This document shows, piece after piece, positions 26,307 through 35,325 of a stretch of DNA of 64,000 bases. Source of the stretch: an uncultured Christensenella sp. (GTDB lineage: Bacteria; Bacillota; Clostridia; Christensenellales; Borkfalkiaceae); the NCBI GenBank assembly GCA_910587015.1, contig CAJUME010000016.1:4511-68510 (forward strand). Direction: 5' to 3'. The translations under genes were made by a program, and so were the position numbers. Each line of letters opens with the position of its first letter. Positions within the stretch are counted from its first letter, which is position 1. The notes below the pieces were generated by a model that saw nothing but the letters and a program-made list of their open reading frames with translations, searched no databases and was not told the origin of the DNA.

Positions 26307-27645
26307 TTATACCGTCCACTATTTCCTTAAAGGCTTTGCCGCGTTCCTCGTAGTTTGCAAAGCCGTCGAAGCTTGCGCTTGCGGGGCTTAACAGCACGCT
26401 TTGACCGGGCTTTGCGATAAACGTTGCAAGCCGCACCGCGGTATTGAATTCCGAACACAGCGAAAAGCTTACAAAGCCCGCCTTTATTGCGGCGTTAAGC
26501 ATTTTAAAGCGGTTTTCGCCGTAAATTACCGCGTGCACTACGGGGCTTGAGCTGAGCCCATGAAACAGCGGAGCATAATCCTCGCCCTTGTCCTTGCCGC
26601 CGAGCAGAATAATCGTAGGCTCCTGCATGGCCTGCGCCGCCTTCAACGCCGCATCTACGTTAGTGCCCTTGCTGTCGTCAATGTAGGTTACGCCGTTTAC
26701 CTCGCGGATTTTTTCTATGCGGTGGCTTACTCCCTTGAAGGCGCAGACTGCGTTTGCCGCAAGCCTTTTGTCCAGCCCTAAAATCCCCGCCGCCGCAATA
26801 CACGCAAGCGCATTGTACACATTGTGCACCCCGCTTATGCTCATTTCGTTTACGTCAAGATACTTCTCGCCGTTGTAATACAGCCCGCCGTCCTGAAAAT
26901 ACGCTCCCTCCACCCTTGACTGGATAGAGAAGTACACAACCTTTGCCTTGGTGTTTTTTGCAAGCCCGCGTACAATTGGGTCATCGTAATTCAGCACCGC
27001 ATACTCGCTTTCGCGCAGGTTGCGCAGAAGCTTGGACTTTAAAAATATGTAATTCTCCATATTGTAATGGCGGTTTAGGTGGTCTTCCGTTATATTCGTT
27101 ATGACTGCGATATGCGGACGGAGGCTTGTCAGCGTTTCAAGCTGAAAGGAGGATATTTCTATCACCGCAAAATCGTTAAAGCTTAACTCCTCCACCTCGC
27201 GGATAAGCGGGTTACCGTTGTTTCCGCATGCCACACTGTGCTGTCCGCAAGCGTTTATAACCTCGTTCAGCATAGAAACGGTTGTGGTTTTACCGTTTGT
27301 GCCCGTCACCGCAACGGCGGTTGCGCGCAGATACAGCGCGGCAAGCTCTTCCTCGCCGATAATAGCCTTACCGCGCTTTCTGAAAAACACCGGCAGAGCG
27401 GTATCTATTGGAATACCGGGGCTAAGCACTAAAATATCGCACTTTTCCGCCGCGGCGTCGCAGTTTTCGGCAGTGACGATATGCGCGCCGAGACCGCGCA
27501 GCTCGGCATAGACCTTTGCGATATTATCGCTTACAACGTCATCGTAAACGTAGACCTCAGCACCGCGTTCAAGCAAAAAGCGGGCGCTGCCCTCACCCGA
27601 AACAGACATACCCGCTATAAAAAACCTTTGACCCTTGAAAAACAT
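26290..27645 (-). CDS. murD: UDP-N-acetylmuramoyl-L-alanine--D-glutamate ligase
   Basis: MurD adds D-Glu to UDP-MurNAc-L-Ala. In 451 residues: N-domain FIAGMSVSGEGSARFLLERGAEV, ATP loop VAVTGTNGKTTTVSML (about 110-125), NITEDHLNRHYNMENY, and YIDDSKGTNVDAALKA in the ATP and C-domains. It lies 6 bp after mraY and overlaps ftsW. Confidence 0.97.
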   Translation of the reverse strand: MFFKGQRFFIAGMSVSGEGSARFLLERGAEVYVYDDVVSDNIAKVYAELRGLGAHIVTAENCDAAAEKCDILVLSPGIPIDTALPVFFRKRGKAIIGEEELAALYLRATAVAVTGTNGKTTTVSMLNEVINACGQHSVACGNNGNPLIREVEELSFNDFAVIEISSFQLETLTSLRPHIAVITNITEDHLNRHYNMENYIFLKSKLLRNLRESEYAVLNYDDPIVRGLAKNTKAKVVYFSIQSRVEGAYFQDGGLYYNGEKYLDVNEMSISGVHNVYNALACIAAAGILGLDKRLAANAVCAFKGVSHRIEKIREVNGVTYIDDSKGTNVDAALKAAQAMQEPTIILLGGKDKGEDYAPLFHGLSSSPVVHAVIYGENRFKMLNAAIKAGFVSFSLCSEFNTAVRLATFIAKPGQSVLLSPASASFDGFANYEERGKAFKEIVDGINEENI

Positions 27646-27651
27646 TTTACC

Positions 27652-28596
27652 TCACACAAATATCAAGCATAATATTCCGACTAAGGCGGTGAGTGTAAAA
27701 TATGCATAGGAAATTTTACTTTCCGAATACCCCTTCATCTGAAAATGATGATGAACGGGAGCCATTAAAAACACTCGCCTCCTTGTCCGTTTATAGTATA
27801 TGACTTGTACAATTACGGATATTCCTGAAATTACGAACATTATTCCGAGCAGCGGAATATATAAAGAGTTACCCGAAAACACGGAAAGACATGCTATAAG
27901 CCCGCCGAGCGCAAGCGAGCCGGTATCGCCCATAAAAATAGAAGCCTTACTGCCGTTGAAAACAAGGAACGCGCCCACCGCGCCTGCCGCAATAAAGCAC
28001 AATACGGAAAAATCCGCATTCTGCAAGCAAAGCATTATACCAAGCACAAGCAGATAGGCACAGCTTGTCCCGCCCGCAAGCCCGTCAAGCCCGTCGGTAA
28101 GATTGACGCAGTTGACGGTTGCAAGGAATATGAAAATAACAAGCGGAATAATTCCCCATTTTATATCAAAGGCAAAGCCGCCGCCGAAGGGCACGTACAA
28201 ATTTGTATGTCCGTTCATATAGCAGTAGACTGCCGCAACCGAAGCGATTGCAAGCTGGAATAAAATTTTCTGATAGGGCTTTAAGCCCTCGTTTTCCTTG
28301 CGGTGAATTTTTAAAAAATCGTCTAAAAAGCCTACAACGGTGAAGCCCGCTGTTATCGCAAGCGTAAGGTTTACTCTTCCATAGGAAAAGCCGCAAAAGC
28401 ACATTCCTACGATTATAATTGCCGCTATAAAGGCAAGCCCGCCCATTGTGGGCGTGCCGTTTTTGCTTTTATGCTCCTTAACGTATCCAAGAATGTACTG
28501 CCCCGCCTTCAGGCGTTTCAAAAGCGGTTTTATTATAAGCAACAGCACAAAGGACGCGGCAAACGCGCACAATATTCCGATAAAAATGTTTTTCAT
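27652..28596 (-). CDS. mraY: Phospho-N-acetylmuramoyl-pentapeptide transferase
   Basis: MraY makes lipid I by moving phospho-MurNAc-pentapeptide to undecaprenyl phosphate. The 314-residue polytopic protein has the hallmark Asp motifs: GFLDDFLKI (about 88-96), NCVNLTDGLDGLAGG (about 160-175) and GDTGSLALGG, plus the cytoplasmic loop with KRTRRRVFLMAPVHHHFQMK. Length is typical for Firmicutes. It lies 9 bp after murE. Confidence 0.97.
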   Translation of the reverse strand: MKNIFIGILCAFAASFVLLLIIKPLLKRLKAGQYILGYVKEHKSKNGTPTMGGLAFIAAIIIVGMCFCGFSYGRVNLTLAITAGFTVVGFLDDFLKIHRKENEGLKPYQKILFQLAIASVAAVYCYMNGHTNLYVPFGGGFAFDIKWGIIPLVIFIFLATVNCVNLTDGLDGLAGGTSCAYLLVLGIMLCLQNADFSVLCFIAAGAVGAFLVFNGSKASIFMGDTGSLALGGLIACLSVFSGNSLYIPLLGIMFVISGISVIVQVIYYKRTRRRVFLMAPVHHHFQMKGYSESKISYAYFTLTALVGILCLIFV

Positions 28597-28605
28597 TGAA
28601 TTCCG

Positions 28606-30048
28606 CTAACCGCCGATTATGTTTTTTATTATCGTATTGTCGTTATAGCTGTGTTTTATACCCGCAATCTCCTGATACTGCTCTCCGCCCTTGCCCGCTA
28701 CAAGCAGAATATCGTCCGCAGAAAGCAATCCTATCGCGTACTCGGTTGCAATATCGCGCTCGCTTACCGTTACATACGCCTTGCCGCTGAGCTTAACACC
28801 CTGCTCTATCTCCGTAATGATGTCGTAAGGGTCCTCGTAACGCGGATTGTCGGAGGTAATTATAATAAAATCAGCATACTTTGCCGCAACCGCACCCATA
28901 ACGGGGCGCTTTGTTCTGTCGCGGTTGCCGCCGCAGCCGAAAAGACAAAAAAGCCTGCCCTTACAAAGCTTTTTAAGAGCCTGCAAGGATTTTTCAAGCC
29001 CGTCGGGAGTATGCGCAAAATCGACGAATATGTCCGCGCCGTTGTATTTTGCAACGTGCTCCAAACGTCCTGCAACGCTTTTAACACTATTAAGTCCCTT
29101 TGCTATCACGTTAATTTTTATTCCGAAAATTTTTGCGCACGCCGCGGCCGCCATTGCGTTGTAAACGTTATGTATGGCGGGCAGGCACAGCTTTATTTCG
29201 TAAAGCTCGTCCGAAAGATTTAAAACAAACGCGGTTCCGTCTAAATTTTCATGAATGTCCACGGCAAACACGTCAGCGGGGTTTTCTATTCCGTAGCTTA
29301 TCGCGCCGCGAACTTCGGAAATCAGCTCAACGCCCAGCCTGTCATCGGAATTGATAACGGCGCGTTTGCAGCGCCCGTCCTTAAACAACAGCTTTTTACA
29401 GCGGGCATAATCTTTCATATTTCCGAAAAAGTCAAGATGGTCCTGCGTGCAGTTTGTAAAAATGCCCGCTTCAAAGGTAAGTCCGTTTATTTTATCGAAA
29501 TAGAGGGCGTGCGCCGAAACCTCCATAAAGACGTACTCCACGCCCGCCGCAAGCATATCCGCAAATACGGAATGCAAAAAAATCGGGTCGGGTGTGGTAA
29601 GCTCGGGCGCGATAAATTTGCCGCAGTACTCTATGCCGAGCGTGCCTATAACTCCCGCGCTTTTGCCCGCCGCCTTAAAAATGCCAGCAAGCATATGCGT
29701 TATGGTAGTTTTGCCGTTCGTACCCGTAACCGCGACAAGCTTCAATTTTTTATCGGCGTAGCCGTAAAAGGCGCGCGCCGCAGGCGCAATCTGCCCTCTG
29801 CCGTCCCGCGTAATAATTTGCACGGCGGCACAGCCTTCAATCGGTCTTTCGCATATCACCGCAACCGCGCCGCCATTAATTGCCTCGGATATATCCCCGT
29901 GCGAATCGTGTTTTCCGCCCTTGTATGCAAAAAACAAATCGCCCCTTTTCACAAGTCTGCTGTCCGTACAAAGCCCGCTTATTTCAACCTCGGTATTGCC
30001 GTTTATTTTATCGTAATTTACACTGTTTAAAAGTTCGTTAAGCTTCAT
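28606..30048 (-). CDS. murE: UDP-MurNAc-L-Ala-D-Glu--meso-diaminopimelate ligase
   Basis: MurE adds the third stem residue. The 480 residues contain CTDSRLVKRGDLFFAYKG in the UDP-binding domain, ATP loop VTGTNGKTTITHMLAG (about 109-124), NCTQDHLDFFGNM, and FGCGGNRDRTKRPVMG. The C-domain has TSDNPRYEDP; the DNPR motif is the recognised marker for meso-diaminopimelate rather than lysine specificity, so the wall is predicted to be DAP-type. It begins one base after ftsI ends. Confidence 0.96.
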   Translation of the reverse strand: MKLNELLNSVNYDKINGNTEVEISGLCTDSRLVKRGDLFFAYKGGKHDSHGDISEAINGGAVAVICERPIEGCAAVQIITRDGRGQIAPAARAFYGYADKKLKLVAVTGTNGKTTITHMLAGIFKAAGKSAGVIGTLGIEYCGKFIAPELTTPDPIFLHSVFADMLAAGVEYVFMEVSAHALYFDKINGLTFEAGIFTNCTQDHLDFFGNMKDYARCKKLLFKDGRCKRAVINSDDRLGVELISEVRGAISYGIENPADVFAVDIHENLDGTAFVLNLSDELYEIKLCLPAIHNVYNAMAAAACAKIFGIKINVIAKGLNSVKSVAGRLEHVAKYNGADIFVDFAHTPDGLEKSLQALKKLCKGRLFCLFGCGGNRDRTKRPVMGAVAAKYADFIIITSDNPRYEDPYDIITEIEQGVKLSGKAYVTVSERDIATEYAIGLLSADDILLVAGKGGEQYQEIAGIKHSYNDNTIIKNIIGG

Positions 30049-31737
30049 TTATTCGTACCGTTCTATGTTTTTTAACCTGATAATATCCTCAAAAATTTCC
30101 TTTGCAACGGGCGCGGCAACGGCGCTGCCGTAATACGTTCCCTGCGGCTCGTCTACAATGATAAGCGCAAGATATTCGGGCTTGTTAGCGGGGAAAAAGC
30201 CCGCAAAAGAGGAAACGTATTTGCCGCTTGCAACGTGTCCGTCCTCGTACTTTTGCGCGGTCCCCGTTTTTCCGCCCACCTTATAGCCCTCTATATATGC
30301 GTGCTTGCCGCTGCCCTCTGTCACAACGCCTTCGAGCATTGTCCCGAGAATTGCAGACGCCTCCTCGCTTATTGCCTTATTTTTAAGCACGGGCTCGTTT
30401 TCGGAAACGGTTTTGCCGTCTGCGGAAACAATGCTCTTCAACAAATGCGGAATATAGTAGTTACCGCCGTTCACAGCCGCGGCAATAGCGCATGCAAGCT
30501 GAATGCCCGTAACCGCAATCGTCTGTCCGAAGCCTATACGCGCAAGGTCGCAGTCCCTTACCGCTGTTTGCGGCACAAGCATACCCAACGCCTCACCGTT
30601 GAAGTCCAGTCCCGTAACGTTACCGAAGCCGAAGGCCGATAGATAATTATAAAAATTCTCACTGCCAAGAGAAAGAGCAATGTCCGTAAAGCACGGGTTG
30701 CAGCTGTTGTTTAGTGCTTCGGCAAGAGTCTGGTTCTGGTGTCTGCCGTTGGAATGGTCTGCCCAACACTTGATTTTTGTGCCGTCTACCGTTCGCGTGC
30801 GGCTGCCGTTGAACACATAGGAGTTTGAAAAGGCCTTTTTATTGCCCCTTAAATGCTCTTCGATATTCGCGGCGGCGGTAACCACCTTGAAGGTTGAACC
30901 GGGCTCGTAAATGTCGCTTACGATACAGTTTCGGGAAAGCAAATTAAGCGTATCGGTATCGTCGCGCGGCACGTTGTTCAGGTCGTAGGACGGATAGTTA
31001 ACCATAGCAAGAATATCGAAATTCTGCGGATTAAGCACCACGCACGAGACCGATTTTGCCTTACTGCTGTTGTAAACGTTCTTCATGGCGTTTTCGGCCG
31101 CAAGCTGAATATCCATGTCTATTGTCAGCCGTATTTCGTCGCCCGCCTTTGCCTCGCGGTATACTACCACGGGCTTTTCTGTTTCTATACCGACGATATC
31201 GGTGGTGTATGTAATTTCGCCGTTGGTTCCGCCGAGCACGGTATTATAGAACTTTTCCACTCCCGAAATGCCGGAGCCGTCCGACGAGGTAAAGCCCAAA
31301 ACCTGACAAAGCGCCTCGTTATAGGTGTATCTGCGGGTGTTATCGCGCGAATAATACACACCCGAAAGGTTATAGGCTACAAGCTTTTCTATGCTTTCCT
31401 TGCCGACTTGCCTTGCAACGGTCACCTCGGAAATCTTTCCGCCCTCTATTTTTTTGAGTATTTCCTGCGCATCGAGCGAAAATATCCCTCCGAGTATTGC
31501 CGACGTATATTCGGCGTCCTTTACAGCATTCGGACGCAAAAATACGCTGTAAGTGGTTTGGTTGCCCGCAAGCACCACGCCGTTTCTGTCGGAAATTATT
31601 CCCCTTGACGCGATTACGGGAATTTCTCTGTTCCACTGGTCGGAGGCGCGCAGCTTCAAATCGGAGCCCCACGCTATCTGCACATAAAGCAGTCTTGCCG
31701 CTATTATGCAAAAAATAAAGGTTATTGCCAATGCCAT
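30049..31737 (-). CDS. ftsI: Class B penicillin-binding protein (FtsI/PBP2B)
   Basis: This is the septal transpeptidase partner of FtsW. It has an N-terminal membrane helix (ALAITFIFCIIAARLLYVQ), a dimerisation domain, and the transpeptidase with SxxK in EPGSTFKVV, SxN in NNSCNPCF and KTGTAQ near the C-terminus. There is no PASTA domain, which argues against SpoVD. I place the start at ATG 31735-31737, nine bases after AGAGG. The frame remains open upstream to the ftsL stop and reads VTVLQKRLLS just before, like the basic N-terminal tail of the family, but only ATT or ATA codons are available there; a TTG at 31743 is too close to the ribosome site. Confidence 0.92.
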   Translation of the reverse strand: MALAITFIFCIIAARLLYVQIAWGSDLKLRASDQWNREIPVIASRGIISDRNGVVLAGNQTTYSVFLRPNAVKDAEYTSAILGGIFSLDAQEILKKIEGGKISEVTVARQVGKESIEKLVAYNLSGVYYSRDNTRRYTYNEALCQVLGFTSSDGSGISGVEKFYNTVLGGTNGEITYTTDIVGIETEKPVVVYREAKAGDEIRLTIDMDIQLAAENAMKNVYNSSKAKSVSCVVLNPQNFDILAMVNYPSYDLNNVPRDDTDTLNLLSRNCIVSDIYEPGSTFKVVTAAANIEEHLRGNKKAFSNSYVFNGSRTRTVDGTKIKCWADHSNGRHQNQTLAEALNNSCNPCFTDIALSLGSENFYNYLSAFGFGNVTGLDFNGEALGMLVPQTAVRDCDLARIGFGQTIAVTGIQLACAIAAAVNGGNYYIPHLLKSIVSADGKTVSENEPVLKNKAISEEASAILGTMLEGVVTEGSGKHAYIEGYKVGGKTGTAQKYEDGHVASGKYVSSFAGFFPANKPEYLALIIVDEPQGTYYGSAVAAPVAKEIFEDIIRLKNIERYE

Positions 31738-31824
31738 TGACAATAACCTCTTTTGTAAAACCGTTACGGAAAAACCCGTGCTATTTATTTTTTTAATTAT
31801 AATTGACCCCCGAATATGCTTTGT

Positions 31825-32532
31825 TTAACTGATTTTTATCATATTGTTAAATTGTGCAAATTCTTCTACCTTTTCAAAAATATTCATTTTGAAATCGTCT
31901 ACCTGTCCGCTTATACCGGAGTACGCTCTTGTTACGTCCGTCAAAGACGATTGAAGAGAACCTATATCGCTGTTAAGGTTGGAAATAATTGCCGAGTTGA
32001 TTATTATCAGTGCAAACAACGCAACGATAACGCTTACCACGACCGCGATTATTATCTTTTCCTTTTTGCTCAGTCTTGTGCGCTTTTCCGCGCTGACGTT
32101 ATTTATTTTGCCCTCTTCAACCGTGTTCCGTATAGCCGCCGACTGATACTGTATGGTTGTGGGCGTGGGACGCAAATCCTCGTTCTCCTCTTCCTCGGGC
32201 TGCGCATTTTCCTGCACAGTCTGTACCGTTCTGCGGTTAAGCGGGTTGTCGGCACGGAAAAGCACCGAATCCGCTCTTGCGTTTTCAACAAGGTAGGGCT
32301 TGTTGACCGTTACCTCTGCGGCGGGAGCCGTTATAGAAGGCTCGTACGAAACCGCGGGTGCGACAGCTGCCGCTGTCTGACATTCGTTTCTGCCAAGCAA
32401 ATCGTCGAGCTTTACGTCGGGATTGATAAGCATAGCATAATTCGATTTTATGCGTGAATTATGTACTTCGTCCGCTCTTTTAAGCGCATTGGCGGAATTT
32501 ATTTTTTCTCTCTCTATAACTGCAACTGCCAT
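31825..32532 (-). CDS. ftsL: FtsL-like bitopic division protein
   Basis: Position between rsmH and ftsI and the topology identify it: about 160 cytoplasmic, acidic and disordered residues, a basic stretch RLSKKEKIII, one membrane helix (about 168-190), and a coiled-coil-like exterior segment (ISNLNSDIGSLQSSL onwards). FtsL proteins are usually near 100-120 residues, so the 235-residue form has a long cytoplasmic extension, and the exterior part is short. Sequence similarity of FtsL proteins is low, so the name rests mainly on synteny. Confidence 0.75.
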   Translation of the reverse strand: MAVAVIEREKINSANALKRADEVHNSRIKSNYAMLINPDVKLDDLLGRNECQTAAAVAPAVSYEPSITAPAAEVTVNKPYLVENARADSVLFRADNPLNRRTVQTVQENAQPEEEENEDLRPTPTTIQYQSAAIRNTVEEGKINNVSAEKRTRLSKKEKIIIAVVVSVIVALFALIIINSAIISNLNSDIGSLQSSLTDVTRAYSGISGQVDDFKMNIFEKVEEFAQFNNMIKIS

Positions 32533-32552
32533 TTTTTCTCCTTATCTCATTT

Positions 32553-33494
32553 TCAAATTATTTTTTCCGCTATTCTCAGCTTTGCACACTTAGAACGCGT
32601 GTTGAGTGTCATTTCCTTAACGCTTGCCACTATCGGCTTTTTGGTTATTAGCTCTATTTCCTTTTTCTTTCCGCAAACGCACACCGGCAGGCTTTTGTCG
32701 CATATGCAGGTCTGTTCAAGGTATCTGAACGCCTGCTTTACAATTCTGTCCTCAAGCGAATGAAAGGTAAGTATTGCTATTCTTCCGCCCTTTTTAAGCC
32801 TTCTCGTCAGTCCCGTCACACAGTCGTAAAGTCCGCTTAGCTCTCCGTTAACAGCTATCCTTATAGCCTGAAAGCTTTTCCGTGCCGCGGGCCCGTTCTG
32901 CTGAAATTTTTTGGGTATGCTCTCCTCAATAATCGCGCTCAGCTCTCCGCACGTCGTTATACGCTTGTTTTCGCGCGCCTTCGCTATGTTCGCCGCTATC
33001 GCGGAGGCAAACTTCTCTTCTCCGTATTCTTTAAGTATTTTCGCAAGCTCTTTTGCGCTGTATTCGTTTACTACCGTTTCCGCCGATAAGCTTTGCGACC
33101 TGTCCATTCGCATATCCAACGGAGCCGAGGGCTTCATATAGGAAAAACCTCTTTCCTCGCTGTCAAGCTGCCAGCTCGAAACGCCGAAGTCAAGCATTAC
33201 GCCGTCAAGCTTATCCACATTTGCCTTTTCAAGCACCTCTTCGAAATTTTTGTAGTCGGACTTGAATATCTTAAATCTTCCGTCAAATTCCGCAAGCCTC
33301 GCGCTTGCCGCGGCTATTGCATCGTCGTCCAAGTCGGTTGCAATCAGTCTGCCCGACGGAGCAGAACGCTTCAATATTTCATACGAATGCCCGCCGCCGC
33401 CGATTGTTCCGTCGAAATAAATTCCTCCGTCCCTTACGTTAAGCCCTTGCAGACACTCCTCCAGCATAACCGGTATATGTTTAAAGCCGCTCAT
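32553..33494 (-). CDS. rsmH: 16S rRNA (cytosine-1402-N4)-methyltransferase
   Basis: RsmH methylates C1402 in the decoding centre. The 313 residues show HIPVMLEECLQGL, SAM site DGTIGGGGHSYEIL (about 28-41), MLDFGVSSWQLD, and near the C-terminus ILTFHSLEDRIVKQ. Overlaps mraZ at its first base (33494), as is common in the mraZ-rsmH pair. Confidence 0.97.
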   Translation of the reverse strand: MSGFKHIPVMLEECLQGLNVRDGGIYFDGTIGGGGHSYEILKRSAPSGRLIATDLDDDAIAAASARLAEFDGRFKIFKSDYKNFEEVLEKANVDKLDGVMLDFGVSSWQLDSEERGFSYMKPSAPLDMRMDRSQSLSAETVVNEYSAKELAKILKEYGEEKFASAIAANIAKARENKRITTCGELSAIIEESIPKKFQQNGPAARKSFQAIRIAVNGELSGLYDCVTGLTRRLKKGGRIAILTFHSLEDRIVKQAFRYLEQTCICDKSLPVCVCGKKKEIELITKKPIVASVKEMTLNTRSKCAKLRIAEKII

Positions 33495-33925
33495 TATATT
33501 TCAAGCGAGTTGAATACCGTATCGAACTCGGTCGTGGTATCCTCGCCGTTGTGGTATCTGGTGTGTATTTCCTTCGCCCATACCTCTACATGCGTGAAGT
33601 TGCCGCAGATAACTATGTCCTTATCTATCTTCGCAAACTCCTTATAGGGCTTGGGAATGGTCATACGGCCTTGTCCGTCAAATTCAACCTGAACAATCGA
33701 ATCGAGAAACGCACGCTGACCCTGACGCTTTGCCTTGTCGGTAATCTTTATCGCAGAGAACTTTGCGAGTATCTCGTTCATTTCCTCGGAGGAGAAAACA
33801 AAAAGACAGCCGTCCGTTCCCTTGGACAGATACAGCCCGTCCGTTTCAAGCTTAAGCTTGTTGGGAATTCTTATTCGGTTTTTAGCGTCGATTTGATGCT
33901 CGTACGACCCGGTAAGATAAGCCAT
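33494..33925 (-). CDS. mraZ: Transcriptional regulator MraZ
   Basis: MraZ is the DNA-binding regulator of the division and wall cluster. The 143 residues show two AbrB-like repeats: YEHQIDAKNRIRIPNKLK (about 8-25) and VQVEFDGQGRMTIPKPYKEF (about 78-97). It is first in the cluster. Four repeats of an ACC-type motif at exact 10-bp spacing overlap its promoter (33963-34002), the expected binding array for autoregulation. Confidence 0.97.
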   Translation of the reverse strand: MAYLTGSYEHQIDAKNRIRIPNKLKLETDGLYLSKGTDGCLFVFSSEEMNEILAKFSAIKITDKAKRQGQRAFLDSIVQVEFDGQGRMTIPKPYKEFAKIDKDIVICGNFTHVEVWAKEIHTRYHNGEDTTTEFDTVFNSLEI

Positions 33926-33955
33926 TGCACTGCCCTTTGTAAATATCGTAAAATT

Positions 33956-33984
33956 ATATTAGCACCACTCGTGACCACTGTCAA
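33956..33984 (-). promoter_or_regulatory. Division cluster promoter upstream of mraZ
   Basis: TTGACA (33979-33984) and TAATAT (33956-33961) on the minus strand, spacer 17 bp. The MraZ-type repeats overlap the -35 and the spacer. Confidence 0.75.
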
Positions 33985-34002
33985 CCCTTTTTACCCATTT
34001 TT
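33963..34002 (-). promoter_or_regulatory. MraZ-box array (four 10-bp-spaced repeats)
   Basis: On the minus strand, starting every 10 bp: TGGGT, GGGTT, TGGTC and TGGTG (plus-strand blocks begin at 33963, 33973, 33983, 33993, each with ACC near its start). The spacing fits MraZ binding one helical turn apart. The exact consensus in this lineage is not known to me. Confidence 0.7.
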
Positions 34003-34057
34003 TTATATTTTTTTGGGTGATTTTGGGAATATCGACCTTTCACACCTTGTTTTAGGG

Positions 34058-34816
34058 TTAAAACGTAATTTTGCCAGAATTCAGAATAGCTTCCATATTA
34101 CTAAAAACTCTTCTGTTTTTCTCCTCGTCGCCGCCGATAAAATGTATTTCCGGCAATTTTTCGTGTCGGTGGTCAAAAGTCCCTAAAATTGCACGCAAAT
34201 GCTCGGCTGTGCCTGCATTTCCGTCGAAAACGGGTCGTTTATAATGCTTTTTTATAATTTTTTTTACAAAAGAATAATGCGTACAGCCCAATACAACGGC
34301 CTCGGCGTCGATTTGCGGTAAAAGCGCGCATATTTTTTCGGGCTCGATATTAAAAATATTACCTTCTATGTACGCGGCAAGCTCGCGGCAAGGCACTACC
34401 CTTGTCCGCCCCATGCCATAGCGTAAAACGAGCTGTTTTACCGCGTTGCTTTCCGCCGTAGACGGCGTTGCAAGCACAGCGCAGCTGCCCGCCGCCGCAG
34501 CGGGCTTTATTGCGGGCTGTATGCCGACAACAGGAAAATTGTACTTCCGCCTTAAAGGCGCGATACACTGCGCAGTAACGGTGTTGCACGCTATTACCGC
34601 CGCGGACGGATTAAGCAGGCTTATCTGTTTAAAAACGCCGTCCGCCTTTTCAAGCAACTGATGCGAGGACATACTACCGTAAGGCACGTTATAATTATCG
34701 GCAAAATAAAAATATTCGGCGCACGGTAATCTGCGCACGCATTCATATAACAAGGTAAGCCCGCCGATACCGCTGTCAAAGCAACAGATTTTGGGAATTT
34801 CGCTATTGAAATGCAT
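34058..34816 (-). CDS. murI: Glutamate racemase
   Basis: MurI supplies D-glutamate for MurD. The 252 residues include CFDSGIGGLTLLYEC (Asp of the N-terminal motif), FADNYNVPYGS, AVIACNTVTAQC (first catalytic Cys, about residue 78) and VVLGCTHYSFVK (second catalytic Cys, about 185). It lies upstream of mraZ on the same strand, separated by the mraZ promoter region. Confidence 0.96.
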   Translation of the reverse strand: MHFNSEIPKICCFDSGIGGLTLLYECVRRLPCAEYFYFADNYNVPYGSMSSHQLLEKADGVFKQISLLNPSAAVIACNTVTAQCIAPLRRKYNFPVVGIQPAIKPAAAAGSCAVLATPSTAESNAVKQLVLRYGMGRTRVVPCRELAAYIEGNIFNIEPEKICALLPQIDAEAVVLGCTHYSFVKKIIKKHYKRPVFDGNAGTAEHLRAILGTFDHRHEKLPEIHFIGGDEEKNRRVFSNMEAILNSGKITF

Positions 34817-34884
34817 TACCTTATATATTATTTCGCAAACGCATAATATATTAAAAAAAATTGTAAAAAGCCGTTTAAAAACAG

Positions 34885-34913
34885 TTTACAAGCACATTTT
34901 TTTATGATAAACT
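34885..34913 (+). promoter_or_regulatory. rpsT promoter
   Basis: TTTACA (34885-34890) and TAAACT (34908-34913), spacer 17 bp, upstream of the AGGAGAT ribosome site of rpsT. Confidence 0.5.
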
Positions 34914-34953
34914 TATCAAGAATTTTGAATTTAACGATTTATAGGAGATAGAA

Positions 34954-35217
34954 ATGCCTAATATCAAGTCAGCAAAAAAACGCGTTCTGGTTACCGAAAA
35001 GAAAACCGCAAGAAACAAAGCAATCAAGTCCGAGGTTAAGTCGGAGGTTAAAAAGTTCCTTGCACTTGTTCAAAGCGGCGACAAGGCGGCGGCTACTGCT
35101 AAGTTCCCTACTACCTGCTCTGTAATCGACAGCGCGGTTTCGAAGGGCGTTCTTAAAAAGAACACGGCGGCGAACAAAAAGTCGGGTCTTGCTAAAAAGC
35201 TTAACGCAATGGCGTAA
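34954..35217 (+). CDS. rpsT: 30S ribosomal protein S20
   Basis: The 87-residue basic protein begins MPNIKSAKKRVLVTEKKTARNKAIKSEVK, the bS20 signature, and ends in KSGLAKKLNAMA. It binds 16S rRNA early in 30S assembly. GGAGATAG precedes the ATG. It is a single-gene unit divergent from murI. Confidence 0.98.
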   Translation: MPNIKSAKKRVLVTEKKTARNKAIKSEVKSEVKKFLALVQSGDKAAATAKFPTTCSVIDSAVSKGVLKKNTAANKKSGLAKKLNAMA

Positions 35218-35239
35218 AACAGTTTAATGCATAAAAATC

Positions 35240-35280
35240 AGGCGGACTTATTACAAGCCCGCCTTTATTTTGTATTTTTT
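35240..35280 (+). terminator. rpsT terminator
   Basis: Arms AGGCGGACTT and AAGCCCGCCT (35240-35249, 35255-35264; one mismatch) followed by a T-rich run. Confidence 0.75.
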
Positions 35281-35316
35281 TACCGCCCCCGAAGCCTTAC
35301 GGCTTCGGGGGCGGTA
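35281..35316. terminator. Strong hairpin between rpsT and tRNA-Arg
   Basis: Perfect 16-bp GC-rich stem (35281-35296 with 35301-35316, loop TTAC). It lies directly after the 3' end of the minus-strand tRNA and after the rpsT terminator. Flanking T runs are weak in either direction, so it may be a processing or back-up stop signal. Confidence 0.6.
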
Positions 35317-35325
35317 ATTATACTG

